Source: Mammaliicoccus stepanovicii (lineage in GTDB: Bacteria > Bacillota > Bacilli > Staphylococcales > Staphylococcaceae). Taken from it: a stretch of 64,000 bases of DNA. The position numbers were made by a program, and so were the translations under genes. Within the stretch, counting starts at the first letter, position 1, and each line of letters begins with the position of its first letter. The notes below the pieces were generated by a model. That model was not told the DNA's origin, did not search any database, and saw nothing but the letters and a program-made list of their open reading frames with translations. The DNA is taken from positions 1-64,000 of the forward strand of contig NZ_PPQZ01000015.1 in assembly GCF_002902525.1 (NCBI RefSeq), given 5' to 3'. Of this stretch, positions 54,981 to 63,922 are shown piece after piece.

Positions 54981-56006
54981 ATGAAGAAAATGATAAATAA
55001 TCCAGATGATGTAGTAGAAGAATTAGTGAGTGGCTATGTGAAAGCCTATCCTGATTATATTCGATATTCAGAGAATCACCGCCGAGCATTAATCGGTAAG
55101 AAAAGACATAAAAATAGAAAAGTAAGTGTCTTAATCGGTGGTGGGTCTGGACATGAACCTGGATTTTTAGGATATGTAGGTCAAGGTATGGCAGATGGTG
55201 TTGCAGTCGGTAACATCTTTGCATCTCCATCTCCAATTCCTATTCAAACAGTGACACAAGAAATACATAAAGGAGACGGTGTCCTTTATATTTACGGTAA
55301 TTATGCCGGTGATTTAATGAATTTTGAAATGGCGTCTGAAATGACGGAAATTGAAGATGATATAAAAACAACAGCAGTCATTGGTAACGATGATTTAGCA
55401 TCTTCAAAAGACCCAACAGACAGACGTGGTATTGCTGGTGAATTACTTGTATTTAAAGTTGCTGGTGCCGCTGCAGATTTTGGATATGATTTGGAAACTG
55501 TGACTAAATTAGCACAGAAAGCAAATGACTCTACACGTTCAATGGGAATAGGACTCAGTCCATGTTATTTACCACAGACTGGTAAGCCAAGTTTTGACCT
55601 TGAAGAAAACGAGATGGAAATTGGGTTAGGACACCATGGAGAACCAGGCATTGAAAAAACGACAATTCGATCAGCTAAAGAAACAACAGAAGTCCTAATG
55701 ACTAATATTTTTAAAGAAGGCATATATGAAGCAGGCGATGATGTTGTCGTATTGATAAATGGATTAGGTGCGACGTCACAGATGGATTTATACATTATAA
55801 ATAACACAGTGGATGACATGTTGAAATCTAAACAATTGAATACACATAGAACGTATGTAGGAGATTTTATCACGTCAATGGAAATGTCAGGATTTTCAAT
55901 CACATTGATGAAAGTTGATGATGAATTAAAGAAATGTATTGATCATCAAGTAGATTGTCCAAACTTTACGCAAATTGGAGGTCATGATGATGACATTAAC
56001 AAGTAA
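54981..56006 (+). CDS. dhaK: DhaK-like erythrulose/dihydroxyacetone kinase subunit
   Basis: A 341-residue DAK1-domain protein. Substrate-binding marks are GGGSGHEPGFLGYVG and GLGHHGEPG, whose second histidine (residue 219) matches the hemiaminal-forming histidine of DhaK. FVYGNYAGDLMNF-like IYGNYAGDLMNFEMA and VGDFITSMEMSG are also intact. Together with DhaL it phosphorylates a short-chain ketose. No DhaM phosphocarrier is encoded in the operon, which suggests an ATP-dependent kinase. In this context D-erythrulose is the likely substrate. Confidence 0.85.
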   Translation: MKKMINNPDDVVEELVSGYVKAYPDYIRYSENHRRALIGKKRHKNRKVSVLIGGGSGHEPGFLGYVGQGMADGVAVGNIFASPSPIPIQTVTQEIHKGDGVLYIYGNYAGDLMNFEMASEMTEIEDDIKTTAVIGNDDLASSKDPTDRRGIAGELLVFKVAGAAADFGYDLETVTKLAQKANDSTRSMGIGLSPCYLPQTGKPSFDLEENEMEIGLGHHGEPGIEKTTIRSAKETTEVLMTNIFKEGIYEAGDDVVVLINGLGATSQMDLYIINNTVDDMLKSKQLNTHRTYVGDFITSMEMSGFSITLMKVDDELKKCIDHQVDCPNFTQIGGHDDDINK

Positions 56007-56622
56007 ACAATATAAAGCATATATTTTAGAATTAACAACTTTATTTGAAGAAAAAAGAGATGAACTTTGTGAACTTGACCGCAAAATTGGCGACGGTGAT
56101 CATGGTATAACAATGAATATTGGTTATCAGGCAGTTCGAAAAACAATTGAAGAAGAATTGCAAGATCAAGATGACATATCTAAAATTAGTGTCGCAGTTG
56201 GAAAGTCATTTTTAGAAGCAGTTGGCTCTTCGGTAGGTCCATTATATGCTTCAGGATATTTGAAAGCAGCATTAGCAACTAAAAATTTAACTGAATTAGA
56301 TGATGAACATTTATATGATTTTTGGATTAGTTTTAGTAAAGGAATTAAAGATAGAGGTAAAGCTGAAGTTGGAGATAAGACAATGATTGACACTTTAGAA
56401 CCATTCTTTATTCAATTAGAAAAAGCAAAAGCATCCAACAAGACATTTAAAGATGGATTTATTGAAGCATTAGAAGAAGCGAAAGCCGGAATGGAAAGCA
56501 CGAAAGAAATTATTTCAAATAAAGGTCGTTCAAAACGATTAGGAGAAAGATCACAAGGTACAACTGACCCAGGGGCAGTATCTTCATATATGATGTTAGA
56601 GAAATTCAAAGAGTCAATATAG
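55990..56622 (+). CDS. dhaL: DhaL-like nucleotide-binding kinase subunit
   Basis: A 210-residue DAK2-domain protein. D30 and the GDGDHG motif at 34-39 bind the two magnesium ions and the nucleotide phosphates; EAVGSSVGPLYASG and GTTDPGAVSSYMM complete the site. It overlaps dhaK by 17 bases. Three in-frame ATGs lie after GGAGG; 55990 or 55987 has the best spacing. It supplies the ATP-binding half of the two-part ketose kinase. Confidence 0.85.
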   Translation: MTLTSKQYKAYILELTTLFEEKRDELCELDRKIGDGDHGITMNIGYQAVRKTIEEELQDQDDISKISVAVGKSFLEAVGSSVGPLYASGYLKAALATKNLTELDDEHLYDFWISFSKGIKDRGKAEVGDKTMIDTLEPFFIQLEKAKASNKTFKDGFIEALEEAKAGMESTKEIISNKGRSKRLGERSQGTTDPGAVSSYMMLEKFKESI

Positions 56623-56634
56623 GAGGAATTATAA

Positions 56635-57078
56635 ATGAAAATTGCAATTGGAGCAGACCATATAGGATACGATCTGAAAGAAGGGATAAAATCATTTGTA
56701 GAAGAGTTAGGACATGAAGTAACAGATTACGGTTGTCATAATTGCGCTGAAACAGATTATCCCGATGTAGCAGAAGAAGTAGCGAAACAAATACAAGCAG
56801 GAGAACATGATAGAGGCATATTAATTTGCGGTACAGGAATTGGTGTTGCAATTACAGCTTGTAAAATAAAAGGCATAAGAGCTGCGTTAGCACATGACGT
56901 ATATTCTGCAGAACGTGCACAACTAAGTAATAATGCTCAAATTATGACGATGGGTGCACAAATTATTGGATTAGAAGCGGCTAAGAAAAATGTCAAAGCC
57001 TATTTAGATAGTACATGGGCTGGAGGATCACAAAGAAAAGTAGATAAGATTGATAAAGTAGAAGAAGGACAGAATTGA
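56635..57078 (+). CDS. rpiB: RpiB-family isomerase, probable D-erythrulose-4-P isomerase
   Basis: A 147-residue RpiB/LacAB-family isomerase. GADHIGYDLKE opens the fold, C65 in CGTGIG is the catalytic base, D8-H9 and SNNAQIMTMG bind phosphate and substrate. RpiB enzymes interconvert ribose and ribulose 5-phosphates, but relatives in tetritol pathways turn D-erythrulose 4-phosphate into D-erythrose 4-phosphate, which fits this operon and would feed the pentose phosphate pathway. GGAGG precedes the ATG; a terminator follows. Confidence 0.88.
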   Translation: MKIAIGADHIGYDLKEGIKSFVEELGHEVTDYGCHNCAETDYPDVAEEVAKQIQAGEHDRGILICGTGIGVAITACKIKGIRAALAHDVYSAERAQLSNNAQIMTMGAQIIGLEAAKKNVKAYLDSTWAGGSQRKVDKIDKVEEGQN

Positions 57079-57112
57079 TACTAAAGAAATATGAACATAT
57101 GTTCTTATCATA

Positions 57113-57143
57113 AAAAGGAATGGCTTTTGGCCATTCTTTTTTT
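57113..57143 (+). terminator. terminator of the polyol operon
   Basis: GAATGGC and GCCATTC pair around TTTTG, flanked by A and T runs. Confidence 0.9.
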
Positions 57144-57205
57144 AGTGAAAATAAAAAGTAAGGATGTTTTTCTATTCATAAATTCAATCCTTTACGAGGT
57201 GTAAT

Positions 57206-57441
57206 ATGGAAAATATATACAATGAAGATAACACATACTATAACTTATCAACAAGTGTATATAATTATAAAAAGTATTAAGATATTGTAGATGTAAAGAA
57301 TCATTTGAGGAAACTATTTCAGGATTAAAAAAAGCAAGAAAGGAATTAGAGAAGTATGCGGAGAAATTAATTGACGCTGCTCAAAAAATGGAAGCACGAG
57401 ATCATAAAATGAGTGAAATCTATACATTATTCGAAAGGTGA
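57206..57441 (+). pseudogene. type VII secretion accessory protein-like, two lesions
   Basis: ATG 57206 after GAGGTG opens MENIYNEDNTYYNLSTSVYN, then TAA at 57278. The same frame resumes DIVDVK, then needs one added A in the GTAAAG run near 57295 to continue as ESFEETISGLKKARKELEKY and EARDHKMSEIYTLFER to the TGA at 57439. The rebuilt protein is about 78 residues, helical, and resembles small partner proteins of the B. subtilis ywqHI or staphylococcal TIGR04197 groups. One nonsense and one frameshift mutation make it a pseudogene. Family assignment is from pattern and context only. Confidence 0.55.
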
Positions 57442-57447
57442 TAGAAT

Positions 57448-57792
57448 ATGAATTTAGGGGATTATGTTAATGTCGCTGAAATAGGTGTTAAAGCTAGTGC
57501 AAAAACATTGGGAAAGAAATTCAAAGAAACAGAACGCTTAGAAGTAATAAAAAGCAAAATGAAAAAAGCATTAGAAAATATGGTCGAAGAAGAAAAAAGT
57601 CATATCGAAAATACATCAGAAAAAGTGTCGGAATTAATCACTGAGTTAGATAACGCTGACAATAACTTATCAGAATCATTTGAAGGAAAAGCTGGAGATG
57701 CTGCTAGAGAATGGATTACTTTGGAAAAAAGGAATTTAAGAGGTATCTTGCAATATAGTAATACTGCTGTTGATAGTTGTAAAGTTAATTAA
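57448..57792 (+). CDS. small coiled-coil protein, type VII secretion associated
   Basis: A 114-residue helical protein, with a long coiled coil over about 30-75 (ERLEVIKSKMKKALENMVEE, ENTSEKVSELITELDNADNN) and SFEGKAGDAAREWITLEKR near the end, where a W-containing turn recalls WXG-like partners. It begins six bases after the broken gene, matching the paired small genes that precede LXG toxins. No LXG toxin or immunity gene follows, so the module is truncated. Weak ribosome site (AAAGGTGATAG). Confidence 0.6.
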   Translation: MNLGDYVNVAEIGVKASAKTLGKKFKETERLEVIKSKMKKALENMVEEEKSHIENTSEKVSELITELDNADNNLSESFEGKAGDAAREWITLEKRNLRGILQYSNTAVDSCKVN

Positions 57793-57898
57793 TATTTTAA
57801 GAAGTAAGATTTAATATGTACATTCATACATGAGACAAATTGAATTTTCAGTTCAGCACTATTCCTCGGGCGTAGCGATGGTTAAAACAATCTAGTAT

Positions 57899-57935
57899 AG
57901 CAACACGGGTAACTTGTTCCTGTGTTGCTTTTTTC
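57899..57935 (+). terminator. terminator after the type VII remnant
   Basis: AGCAACACGGG and CCTGTGTTGCT form a stem with one G-U pair, followed by six Ts. Confidence 0.85.
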
Positions 57936-58129
57936 TTTGGTCTTTTATATAGATAAATATGATAAGAATACGATTTTTATTATGTCTTGATGATTACGAT
58001 AAAAATGAATTACACACCAAATAACTGCACAAACTTCTTTTTTTACTTAGTTTAATATATTGTCCAATCATATTTCTCTAAAGCATTTCTTATCTTATGA
58101 ACAACCTAGTGAGAATGAAAGAGTTCCTC

Positions 58130-58160
58130 AAAAAGTAATGGCAATAGTCCATTACTTTTT
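58130..58160. terminator. hairpin in the 57.8-58.3 kb gap
   Basis: AAAAAGTAATGG and CCATTACTTTTT form a perfect 12-bp stem with a 7-base loop. It is bidirectional in form. Nothing else is recognisable between 57793 and 58342 apart from this and the previous terminator, and no open frame there has a ribosome site, so a deleted gene could once have ended here. Confidence 0.8.
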
Positions 58161-58342
58161 GTTAGAAAATAAGTGGAAAATTCTGATAAATATCTCGATT
58201 TCATATGGATAATTTTGTAAGAATAACATATAATAAGTATAAGAACATTTCATAATAAATTATATATTAAATACAAAAATAGATGAATATAAAATTTGTG
58301 AAACTAAATACTATAAAATCTATTTATGGGAGAGTGGGTAAT

Positions 58343-59254
58343 ATGTATAAAAAATTGATTTATTCAACATTAATTGGTGTTGGTTTACTAGGAAGTATTT
58401 CAGGTAATATAGAAGCATCCCCTAACGGAAATATAGAAACTAATGTTGATAAAGAACTAAAGAACAATTCAGGTAGTGATTCAAACATTAAAGTAGAGAA
58501 AGAATATGTTTTTAAACAAATTCAGAATGGTCCTCAACAAGTAATTAATAATGACGGCTCTATTTCATTAGGAACTGGTTATGTAATAGATATGTGGATA
58601 GCTCCTCCGGCAGATTATTGGTTACCTAATAAAAAACTAAATCCTAAATACAGTCATATAGACGATCAATTAGATTATATGGACTGGTATACTAAAAATG
58701 GTAAGTATGCAGATTTATTTATAGGTAAGCATCCAAGACCAGTAAATGGGCAAGTCTTTAAACCAAAAAATCAAACAACTGACGATGATGTAAAGAAAGA
58801 AGAACCAAAGAAAGAAAAGCCGAATAATGGGGAACCAAAGAAAGATAAAATAGTAAAAGAAGAACCAAAGAAAGAAAAGCCGAATAATGGGGAACCAAAG
58901 AAGGATAAAATAGTGAAAGAAGAACCAAAGAAAGAAGAAGCAAAACAAGGTAAAACAACAACAGATAAAACAACAAAAGATACAACAACAGATAAAACAA
59001 CGAAGGAAATACCAAAACAAGTTTCAAAAAATCAAACTCCGATTAAAGATCTAAATAAAGATAAAGCACAATCTGGAAATGTAAAACCAAGTGACCGAAT
59101 TAGTAAAAATATTGATAGTAAAGATGTAAAGAACAATAAACAATTACCACAAACTGGGGAAGTGGATGGGACATTTAACTACAGTTTATTATTTGGATTA
59201 GTTGGTATTGCCTTAATTGGTTTCACAAGTGTAAGAAAAAGGATTAAAAGTTAA
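58343..59254 (+). CDS. LPXTG cell-wall-anchored surface protein
   Basis: A 303-residue wall protein. ATG at 58343 after GGGAGAGTGGG; an upstream in-frame ATG at 58283 would put 20 non-signal residues first. Signal peptide about 1-25 (LIYSTLIGVGLLGSISGNIEA), without YSIRK. An unrecognised 110-residue N-terminal domain includes IAPPADYWLPNKK and SHIDDQLDYMDWY. Then a lysine, glutamate and proline-rich stalk with two 20-residue repeats, a TTTDKTTK run, LPQTG at 268-272, a hydrophobic helix and KRIKS. Sortase A substrate. Ligand unknown. Confidence 0.9.
   Translation: MYKKLIYSTLIGVGLLGSISGNIEASPNGNIETNVDKELKNNSGSDSNIKVEKEYVFKQIQNGPQQVINNDGSISLGTGYVIDMWIAPPADYWLPNKKLNPKYSHIDDQLDYMDWYTKNGKYADLFIGKHPRPVNGQVFKPKNQTTDDDVKKEEPKKEKPNNGEPKKDKIVKEEPKKEKPNNGEPKKDKIVKEEPKKEEAKQGKTTTDKTTKDTTTDKTTKEIPKQVSKNQTPIKDLNKDKAQSGNVKPSDRISKNIDSKDVKNNKQLPQTGEVDGTFNYSLLFGLVGIALIGFTSVRKRIKS
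58801..58936 (+). repeat. 60-bp tandem repeat in the wall-protein stalk
   Basis: Two 60-base units (58801-58860 and 58861-58920) differ at only two positions and are followed by 16 bases of a third. Each encodes one 20-residue EPKKEKPNNGEPKKDKIVKE-type unit. Copy number is likely to vary between strains. Confidence 0.95.
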
Positions 59255-59272
59255 TTGATTATAACTTTAACT

Positions 59273-59306
59273 AAGCGACAGGGATGAACATTCTCTGTCG
59301 CTTTTT
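59273..59306 (+). terminator. terminator of the LPXTG gene
   Basis: AAGCGACAG and CTGTCGCTT pair around a 12-base loop, followed by TTTTTG. Confidence 0.85.
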
Positions 59307-59359
59307 GTTGTGTTTTAAGTTATAATAATACGATGAGTTTTTATAAAGGAGCGAAATAA

Positions 59360-59848
59360 ATGGCTGTAAAACCACTTGTTACTGTACCAAATCCAATTTT
59401 AAATAGAGAAGTTAAAGATGTTGTGAAATTTGATGAATCTTTGAAGGCTTTGATTGCAGATTTAGAAGACACAATGTTTGAGAATAATGGTGTGGGGATT
59501 GCTGCACCTCAAATCGGGATCGACTTAAAAGTTGCACTTGTTGATATGGAACAAGATGGTATATTGCAGCTGATAAATCCAACGATAGAATCACAATCTG
59601 AGAAGGTTGTTGCAGATGTTGAAGGATGTTTAAGTGTACCTGGTGTTTATGGTGAAGTTGAGCGTAGTAAGATGATTGTAGTAAAGAGCTACGATATTAA
59701 TGGTAATGAAGTTGAATTGACGGCATATGATGATATTGCGCGTATTATTTTACATGAGGTAGATCATTTATATGGTGAAATCTTTACTGATAAGATGATA
59801 AGAGAAATAAGTGAAGAAGAATTAGAGGAGATGTATGAGGATGAATAA
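59360..59848 (+). CDS. def: peptide deformylase
   Basis: A 162-residue metalloprotease that removes the formyl group from nascent proteins. All three motifs are intact: [10 protein letters not shown] (44-53), EGCLS (88-92, metal cysteine) and HEVDH (132-136). This makes it catalytically competent, unlike degenerate deformylase-like copies seen in some genomes. AAAGGAGCG precedes the ATG. Its end overlaps fmt by 14 bases. The def-fmt pair is conserved. Confidence 0.97.
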   Translation: MAVKPLVTVPNPILNREVKDVVKFDESLKALIADLEDTMFENNGVGIAAPQIGIDLKVALVDMEQDGILQLINPTIESQSEKVVADVEGCLSVPGVYGEVERSKMIVVKSYDINGNEVELTAYDDIARIILHEVDHLYGEIFTDKMIREISEEELEEMYEDE

Positions 59849-60773
59849 GATTGTATTTATGGGTACACCTGACTTTTCAACCGGTATATTAGAGATGCTG
59901 ATTAAAGCGTATGATGTTATAGCAGTTGTAACACAACCTGATCGTCCTGTTGGTAGAAAGAAAATATTAACACCACCTCCTGTTAAGAAGGTTGCATTAG
60001 CGCATGATATTCCTGTTTACCAACCTGAAAAATTAATTTCTTCGCCTGAACTTGATGAAATCATTAAACTTGAGCCTGATTTAATTGTTACAGCAGCTTT
60101 TGGACAAATATTACCTAAGTCATTACTTGAAACACCTAAATACAAGGCAGTAAATGTTCATGCATCTTTACTTCCTAAATATAGAGGTGGCGCACCGATT
60201 CATTATGCCATTATGAATGGTGAGACAAAAACAGGTGTAACAATTATGTATATGGCAGAAAAATTAGATGCTGGGAATATTATTAGCCAAGCGGAATTAG
60301 AAATTGAAGAAAATGATACAGTAGGAGATGTTTTCGATCGATTAGCAGTACTAGGTACGGAATTATTGAAAGATACACTTCCTGCTATTTTTAATGGTAC
60401 AAATGAAAGTATGCCACAAGATGAAACGAAGGTTAGTTTTGCTTCTAATATTAAAAGAGAAGATGAAAGAGTGGACTGGACGAAAGATGCTCAGTCGATT
60501 CATAACCATATACGTGGGCTATCACCTTGGCCAGTTGCATACACAACAATGAATGATAAGAATATGAAGTTATGGCGCAGTTATATTGTGTCAGACGTTA
60601 AAGGTGAACCTGGTGAAATTGTTTATACTACGAAAGATGCATTTGTGATAGCGACAGGATCAGTTGATGGAATCGCTATAACAGACATACAAATAGCAGG
60701 TAAAAAACGAATGAATGTGCAAGATTATTTAAGCGGATTACAATCCAAAATTGATGGGACAAAATTAATATGA
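59835..60773 (+). CDS. fmt: methionyl-tRNA formyltransferase
   Basis: A 312-residue enzyme that formylates initiator Met-t[23 protein letters not shown] contains the catalytic N/H/D region and the folate site; a C-terminal OB-like domain begins near 205. GGAG (59827) serves the ATG at 59835 or, with longer spacing, 59841 (MNKIVFMG), which is the usual family start. It overlaps def upstream and rsmB downstream. Confidence 0.97.
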   Translation: MRMNKIVFMGTPDFSTGILEMLIKAYDVIAVVTQPDRPVGRKKILTPPPVKKVALAHDIPVYQPEKLISSPELDEIIKLEPDLIVTAAFGQILPKSLLETPKYKAVNVHASLLPKYRGGAPIHYAIMNGETKTGVTIMYMAEKLDAGNIISQAELEIEENDTVGDVFDRLAVLGTELLKDTLPAIFNGTNESMPQDETKVSFASNIKREDERVDWTKDAQSIHNHIRGLSPWPVAYTTMNDKNMKLWRSYIVSDVKGEPGEIVYTTKDAFVIATGSVDGIAITDIQIAGKKRMNVQDYLSGLQSKIDGTKLI

Positions 60774-62080
60774 TGAAAAATAACGTAAGATATGTAGCTT
60801 TAACAATTTTAGACGATGTGTTAAATGGTGAGGCGTACAGTAATCTACAATTAAATGAAGCAATAAAAAATGAAGCAGTCACACAAAAAGACATAGGTTT
60901 ATTAACGGAATTAGTTTATGGCACGTTACAAAGGAAGATAACGTTAGAGTATTTAATCGAGCCATTTATACAAACGAAATTAAAAGGTTGGATGAAACGT
61001 TTATTAATCATGAGTGCCTATCAGTTTGTATATTTAGACAAAGTACCAAACCATGCGATTATTAATGAAGCGGTTAATATTGCTAAAGCGCGTGGTGACC
61101 TTCACAATAGTAAAGCCATTAATGCTATTCTTAGAAACTTTATTTCTTCACCACTAAGATCTTTAGATGAGATTAAACATGATGATAAAAGGTTATCTAT
61201 TGAAGGAAGTGTACCATTATGGTTGACGAAACATTGGATTACGCATTTCGGATATGAAAAAACAAAAGAAATGTGTTTATTAAGTTTAACGCCTCCTGAT
61301 ACTACTGTGAGAGTTAATACGACGCGTATAACAGTACAAGAAGCGGTTGAAAGATTAGAAAGCAATGGTTATACTGTCAAAATGGACAAAGACATCGAAC
61401 GTTGTTTACACATTAAAGGTGAACCAATTGTTAATGATCGACTTTTTAAGGACGGCTTAATATCAATTCAAGATAAAAGTTCTATGTTTGTTGGAGAAAT
61501 ATTAAATGTCAAAAAGGGCAGTACAGTATTAGATACATGTAGTGCACCAGGTGGTAAGACGTGTCACATAGCAGAAATGTTAGACCAAACTGGCCAAGTA
61601 GATGCATTTGATATCCATCCACATAAGATAGATTTAATAGACTTTAATGTCAAAAAATTAAGATTAAATAATGTGTCGACGAGTGTACATGATGCAACAA
61701 AACCATTTGACAAAACATATGATTATATTTTAGTAGATGCACCATGTAGTGGTTTTGGTGTTATGAGAAGAAAACCAGAAATCAAATATGATAAGACAAC
61801 TAAAGATGTAGAAGCACTTTGGCACTTACAAGTTGAAATTTTAGAAAATGCGAGTAAATCTTTAGCACCTGGCGGAGAATTAGTTTATTCCACATGTACG
61901 ATAGAGCAAATGGAAAATGAAAATGTTGTATATTCATTCTTAAAAGCAAACGATGATTTTGAATTTGCACCATTTATTGACCCAAGAACAAACGAAGAAA
62001 CAAAGACATTACAATTATTACCTCAAGATTATAATTCTGATGGCTTCTTTATTACAAAAATTAAAAGAAAGGAAAGATAA
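60770..62080 (+). CDS. rsmB: 16S rRNA m5C967 methyltransferase RsmB
   Basis: A 436-residue protein with an N-terminal NusB-like RNA-binding domain (about 1-140) and a C-terminal SAM methyltransferase. The SAM loop is [13 protein letters not shown] and the two cysteines lie in [16 protein letters not shown] and [15 protein letters not shown]; the latter type is the nucleophile. The start overlaps the fmt stop by four bases (two adjacent ATGs are possible). Confidence 0.96.
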   Translation: MMKNNVRYVALTILDDVLNGEAYSNLQLNEAIKNEAVTQKDIGLLTELVYGTLQRKITLEYLIEPFIQTKLKGWMKRLLIMSAYQFVYLDKVPNHAIINEAVNIAKARGDLHNSKAINAILRNFISSPLRSLDEIKHDDKRLSIEGSVPLWLTKHWITHFGYEKTKEMCLLSLTPPDTTVRVNTTRITVQEAVERLESNGYTVKMDKDIERCLHIKGEPIVNDRLFKDGLISIQDKSSMFVGEILNVKKGSTVLDTCSAPGGKTCHIAEMLDQTGQVDAFDIHPHKIDLIDFNVKKLRLNNVSTSVHDATKPFDKTYDYILVDAPCSGFGVMRRKPEIKYDKTTKDVEALWHLQVEILENASKSLAPGGELVYSTCTIEQMENENVVYSFLKANDDFEFAPFIDPRTNEETKTLQLLPQDYNSDGFFITKIKRKER

Positions 62081-62081
62081 T

Positions 62082-63173
62082 ATGCCAGCAATACAAAAAA
62101 AGAAAAATAAATTCATGCCTAACTTCGAACGACCTTCTATATATTCTCTACAGTTAGGAGAACTTGAAGATTGGTTAACAGATCAAGCAGAACCAAGGTT
62201 TAGAGCGAAACAAATATTTGATTGGTTATATGTTAAAAGAATAAATGCATTTAGTGAAATGACGAACTTATCAATTGAATTGAGAGAAAAACTAGCACAA
62301 TCATTCGAAATCACGACGTTAGAAGTAGCAGTTAAACAAGAGAGTAAAGATGGAACAATTAAGTTCTTATTTGAATTACAAGATGGATATACGATAGAAA
62401 CTGTGCTAATGAGACACGAATACGGTAATTCAGTATGTGTTACAACACAAGTAGGTTGTAGAATTGGATGTACATTTTGTGCTTCCACACTAGGTGGCTT
62501 AAAGCGTAATTTAGAAGCTGGAGAAATTGTATCTCAAGTCCTTACAGTTCAAAAAGCATTAGATGAAACGGATGAACGTGTGAGTCAAGTCGTTATAATG
62601 GGTATTGGTGAACCATTTGAAAACTACGATGAAATGATGGACTTCTTAAAAATTATCAATCATGACAAAGGTTTGAATATTGGTGCGAGACACATTACTG
62701 TTTCTACATCAGGTATCATTCCAAAAATCTATGATTTTGCTGATGAATCATTACAAATAAACTTTGCATTAAGTTTACATGCAGCGGACAATGAGACACG
62801 TTCAAGATTAATGCCAATTAATAGAGCGTATGACTTAGATAAATTGATGGAAGCAATCGAGTACTATGTAAACAAAACAAACCGAAGAATTACATTTGAA
62901 TACGGGTTGTTTGGCGGCGTGAATGATCAAGTTCACCATGCTAAAGAATTAGCAAAATTAATTAAACATTTAAATTGCCATGTTAACTTAATTCCTGTTA
63001 ACCACGTACCTGAACGAGACTATGTTAAAACACCAAAAGAAGATATATTTAAATTTGAAAAAGAATTAAAAAGACATGGTATAAATGCTACAATTAGACG
63101 TAACCAAGGTGCAGATATTGATGCAGCATGTGGTCAATTGAGAGCAAAAGAGCGAAAAGAAGAAACGAGGTAA
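62082..63173 (+). CDS. rlmN: radical SAM methyltransferase RlmN
   Basis: A 363-residue enzyme that methylates C2 of A2503 in 23S rRNA and A37 of some tRNAs. The radical SAM cluster is C126, C130 and C133 (CRIGCTFC); the methyl-carrying C-terminal cysteine lies in DAACGQL. ATG at 62082 ([11 protein letters not shown]) after AAGGAAAG; a much earlier in-frame ATG lies within rsmB and is not the start. Two-base spacing from rsmB. Confidence 0.96.
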   Translation: MPAIQKKKNKFMPNFERPSIYSLQLGELEDWLTDQAEPRFRAKQIFDWLYVKRINAFSEMTNLSIELREKLAQSFEITTLEVAVKQESKDGTIKFLFELQDGYTIETVLMRHEYGNSVCVTTQVGCRIGCTFCASTLGGLKRNLEAGEIVSQVLTVQKALDETDERVSQVVIMGIGEPFENYDEMMDFLKIINHDKGLNIGARHITVSTSGIIPKIYDFADESLQINFALSLHAADNETRSRLMPINRAYDLDKLMEAIEYYVNKTNRRITFEYGLFGGVNDQVHHAKELAKLIKHLNCHVNLIPVNHVPERDYVKTPKEDIFKFEKELKRHGINATIRRNQGADIDAACGQLRAKERKEETR

Positions 63174-63178
63174 CAAGC

Positions 63179-63922
63179 ATGGAAGCACGTTTTTTTACAG
63201 ATGTCGGACAATTTCGTGAACAAAATGAAGATGCAGGTGGCATCTATACTAATCAAACAGGGCAAATTTTACTTGTTATATGTGATGGTATGGGTGGTCA
63301 TGCTGCAGGAGAAGTTGCAAGTCAATTTGTGAATGATTCACTACGAGATAGATTCGAACAAGAAAATTATATTGAATATGAACAAGCTGAGGACTGGTTG
63401 AAAGCTAACTTAGCAGATATCAATAGACAATTATACAATGAGTCTATGTCAAACGATCTTTATAAAGGCATGGGCACGACTTGTGTTTGTGTATTAATTT
63501 ATGAAAAAGATATCGTTGTGGCAAATATCGGTGATTCACGTGCTTACTTAGTAAACAATCGTGAAATGATGCAATTAACAAATGATCATACTTTTGTTAA
63601 TCACCTAGTTTCAATTGGTGAAATAACAAAAGAAGAAGCATTTACACATCCTCAGAAGAACATTATAACTAAAGTTATGGGTACGGATAAACGTGTTAAA
63701 GCGGATGTTTTCTATTACCAAACTAAATATTATGATTATTTATTATTAAACTCAGATGGTTTAACGGATTATTTACATGAAGATGACGTTCAAAAACTCA
63801 TCATGACAAATGATGGAACGATTGAGGATATCGGTTTTTCTTTAATTGATAGTACGATTGAAATTGAAGGTAAAGATAATATTTCATTCATATTATGTCC
63901 ATTTGAAGGTGGGAAAATATGA
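63179..63922 (+). CDS. stp: PP2C-type Ser/Thr phosphatase Stp
   Basis: A 247-residue manganese-dependent phosphatase that reverses Stk/PrkC phosphorylation. Metal-binding motifs are visible: REQNEDAGG, CDGMGGHAAGE, NIGDSRAYLV, SDGLTDYL and GKDNISFIL. ATG at 63179 after CGAGG; the in-frame ATG at 63128 lies in rlmN. Its TGA overlaps the kinase ATG by three bases, so the pair is coupled. Confidence 0.96.
   Translation: MEARFFTDVGQFREQNEDAGGIYTNQTGQILLVICDGMGGHAAGEVASQFVNDSLRDRFEQENYIEYEQAEDWLKANLADINRQLYNESMSNDLYKGMGTTCVCVLIYEKDIVVANIGDSRAYLVNNREMMQLTNDHTFVNHLVSIGEITKEEAFTHPQKNIITKVMGTDKRVKADVFYYQTKYYDYLLLNSDGLTDYLHEDDVQKLIMTNDGTIEDIGFSLIDSTIEIEGKDNISFILCPFEGGKI

Noticed and set aside
58801-58936. 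CRISPR-like short repeats
   Set aside because: Units are directly adjacent, in frame and coding; there are no spacers and no cas genes in the window.
58715-59027. Two minus-strand open frames opposite the LPXTG stalk
   Set aside because: They are translations of the repeated low-complexity stalk on the wrong strand.
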